In this document: one piece after another, positions 14,225-15,018 of the stretch | Position numbering within the stretch: position 1 is the stretch's first letter | Layout: every line of letters begins with the position of its first letter | NCBI GenBank assembly: GCA_023701085.1 | Contig: JAMPXR010000013.1 | Location: 1-15,018, forward strand | Source of the DNA: Ramlibacter sp. | Lineage (GTDB): Bacteria; Pseudomonadota; Gammaproteobacteria; Burkholderiales; Burkholderiaceae_C | Direction: 5' to 3' | DNA: 15,018 nt | Made by a program: the position numbers and the translations under genes | The notes under the pieces: model-generated | What the model was told of the DNA's origin: nothing | The model's input: the letters and a program-made list of their open reading frames with translations, nothing else | The model's database searches: none

Positions 14225-14773
14225 ATGGGCTACCAAATCATTTCCTTCCTGCTGGACGTCGCGGCCGGCCTGCTCGGCGGCGCCTGCCTGCTGCGGCTGT
14301 ACATGCAGCACCAGCGCGTCTCCTTCAAGAACCCGATCGGCCGTTTCGTGTTCGCGCTCTCAGACTGGCTGGTGCTGCCGCTGCGCCGCATCCTGCCGGC
14401 GGTCGGCCGTTGGGACACCGCCAGCCTGGTCGGCGCGTACCTGGTGGAGCTGCTGCAGTTCGGGCTGCTCTGGCTGGTGGCGGGGCGCACGGCCGGAGCC
14501 GGCGTCGTGCCCCTGCTGGCGCTGTTCGGGTTGCTGCGGCTGGCGATCTCCGCGCTCACGGTGCTGGTGATCGTCTACGCCATCGCCTCCTGGGTGCGCG
14601 TCGATTCGCCGATCGTCGACGTGATCGACCGGCTGTGCGCGCCGCTGCTGCGGCCATGGCGCAGGGTGATTCCGCTGGTGGGGGGTATCGATCTTTCGCC
14701 GCTCGCGTTCCTGGTGGCGCTGCAGGTTGTTGCCATCATTCTCGCGTCGGTGCAGGCGGCGGCCCTGCGCTAA
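14225..14773 (+). CDS. YggT family integral membrane protein
   Basis: A 182-residue inner-membrane protein with two YggT-type repeats. The first half has a hydrophobic segment at about 4-25, a loop with RLYMQHQRVSFKNPIGRFV (24-42), then LPLRRILP. The second repeat has segments at about 104-124 and 155-178, with the matching loop ASWVRVDSPIVDVIDRLCAP and LLRPWRRVIP. The duplicated pattern of a short Pro-containing loop followed by P-L-x-R-x-x-P is the family signature. YggT proteins are implicated in osmotic or membrane homeostasis and cell-division-linked processes in some bacteria, but their biochemistry is not settled. A weak AAGG precedes the ATG by only 3 nt. The stop lies 8 bp from the convergent accD stop, with no room for a terminator. 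It belongs to the backbone, not to the sugar cluster. Confidence 0.9.
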   Translation: MGYQIISFLLDVAAGLLGGACLLRLYMQHQRVSFKNPIGRFVFALSDWLVLPLRRILPAVGRWDTASLVGAYLVELLQFGLLWLVAGRTAGAGVVPLLALFGLLRLAISALTVLVIVYAIASWVRVDSPIVDVIDRLCAPLLRPWRRVIPLVGGIDLSPLAFLVALQVVAIILASVQAAALR

Positions 14774-14781
14774 AGCGGACT

Positions 14782-15018
14782 TCAGCTCACGGCGTCGGCC
14801 GGCTGGCGCTGCAGCATCGCCAGCGCGTGGGCGACGGTCTTTCTCAGCTCGCGGCGGTCGCAGATGAAGTCCACGCCGCCCTTTTGCTGCAGGAACTCGG
14901 CGCGCTGGAACCCTTCGGGCAGCGTGACGCGCACGGTCGATTCGATCACCCGGGGCCCGGCAAAGCCGATCAGGGCCTTGGGCTCGGCGATCACGATGTC
15001 GCCGACGAAGGCAAAACC
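14782..15018 (-). CDS. accD: Acetyl-CoA carboxylase carboxyltransferase subunit beta, C-terminal part
   Basis: The last 78 residues of AccD are present. The frame is open through the window edge, so the 5' part (roughly 210 residues in a normal 290-residue protein) lies outside. The visible sequence starts [20 protein letters not shown] and continues through [39 protein letters not shown] and a variable tail ending PADAVS. This matches the carboxyltransferase core end of bacterial AccD, which with AccA transfers carboxyl from carboxybiotin to acetyl-CoA, giving malonyl-CoA for fatty acid synthesis. The GTG at 14994 inside this stretch is an internal valine, not a start. It is convergent with the YggT gene. 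Confidence 0.95.
   Translation of the reverse strand, partial: GFAFVGDIVIAEPKALIGFAGPRVIESTVRVTLPEGFQRAEFLQQKGGVDFICDRRELRKTVAHALAMLQRQPADAVS

Noticed and set aside
1..15018. tRNA, rRNA, CRISPR arrays, insertion sequences, integrase or att sites
   Set aside because: No tandem spaced repeats, transposase-like frames, terminal inverted repeats or tRNA-like cloverleafs were seen when reading both strands.

Overview
The window looks like chromosomal DNA of a high-GC betaproteobacterium, probably Burkholderiales and perhaps Comamonadaceae. This rests on the strong G/C third-position bias, on the AccD C-terminus, and on the LON-domain/YggT/accD housekeeping neighbourhood. The placement is by eye, not by a database match.

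Positions 1-11581 hold a tightly packed minus-strand operon. Read in its own direction it runs pseB, pseC, pseF, a Pse-locus methylase, a PseA/WbpG-type sugar amidotransferase with its own HisH and HisF paralogues, a fused pseG-pseH, pseI, a GT-B-like putative sugar transferase, a Wzx/MOP-type flippase, and the first 12 codons of a family 2 glycosyltransferase cut by the window edge. Most junctions overlap by 1-7 nt or are separated by 2-19 nt, so the genes are very likely co-transcribed and partly translationally coupled.

The genes form a coherent route. PseB (5-inverting 4,6-dehydratase), PseC (aminotransferase), the PseH domain (N-acetyltransferase), the PseG domain (UDP-sugar hydrolase), PseI (condensation with PEP) and PseF (CMP activation) together would make CMP-pseudaminic acid. 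The amidotransferase trio and the methylase suggest that the sugar is decorated further, with an acetamidino-type and a methyl group. The transferase, flippase and GT2 suggest that it is built into a lipid-linked surface glycan (O-antigen or capsule type). No polymerase, ligase, flagellin or export ATPase is visible.

A 73-bp divergent gap separates pseB from a plus-strand WbpM/CapD/FlaA1-type membrane nucleotide-sugar 4,6-dehydratase (11655-13475). That enzyme is the other, retaining class and probably supplies a different 6-deoxy HexNAc.

From 13476 to the end the content is housekeeping: a LON substrate-binding-domain protein (minus), a YggT membrane protein (plus), and the 3' end of accD (minus). 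I see no tRNA, rRNA, CRISPR array, insertion sequence or phage gene. No stretch over 300 bp lacks a gene.
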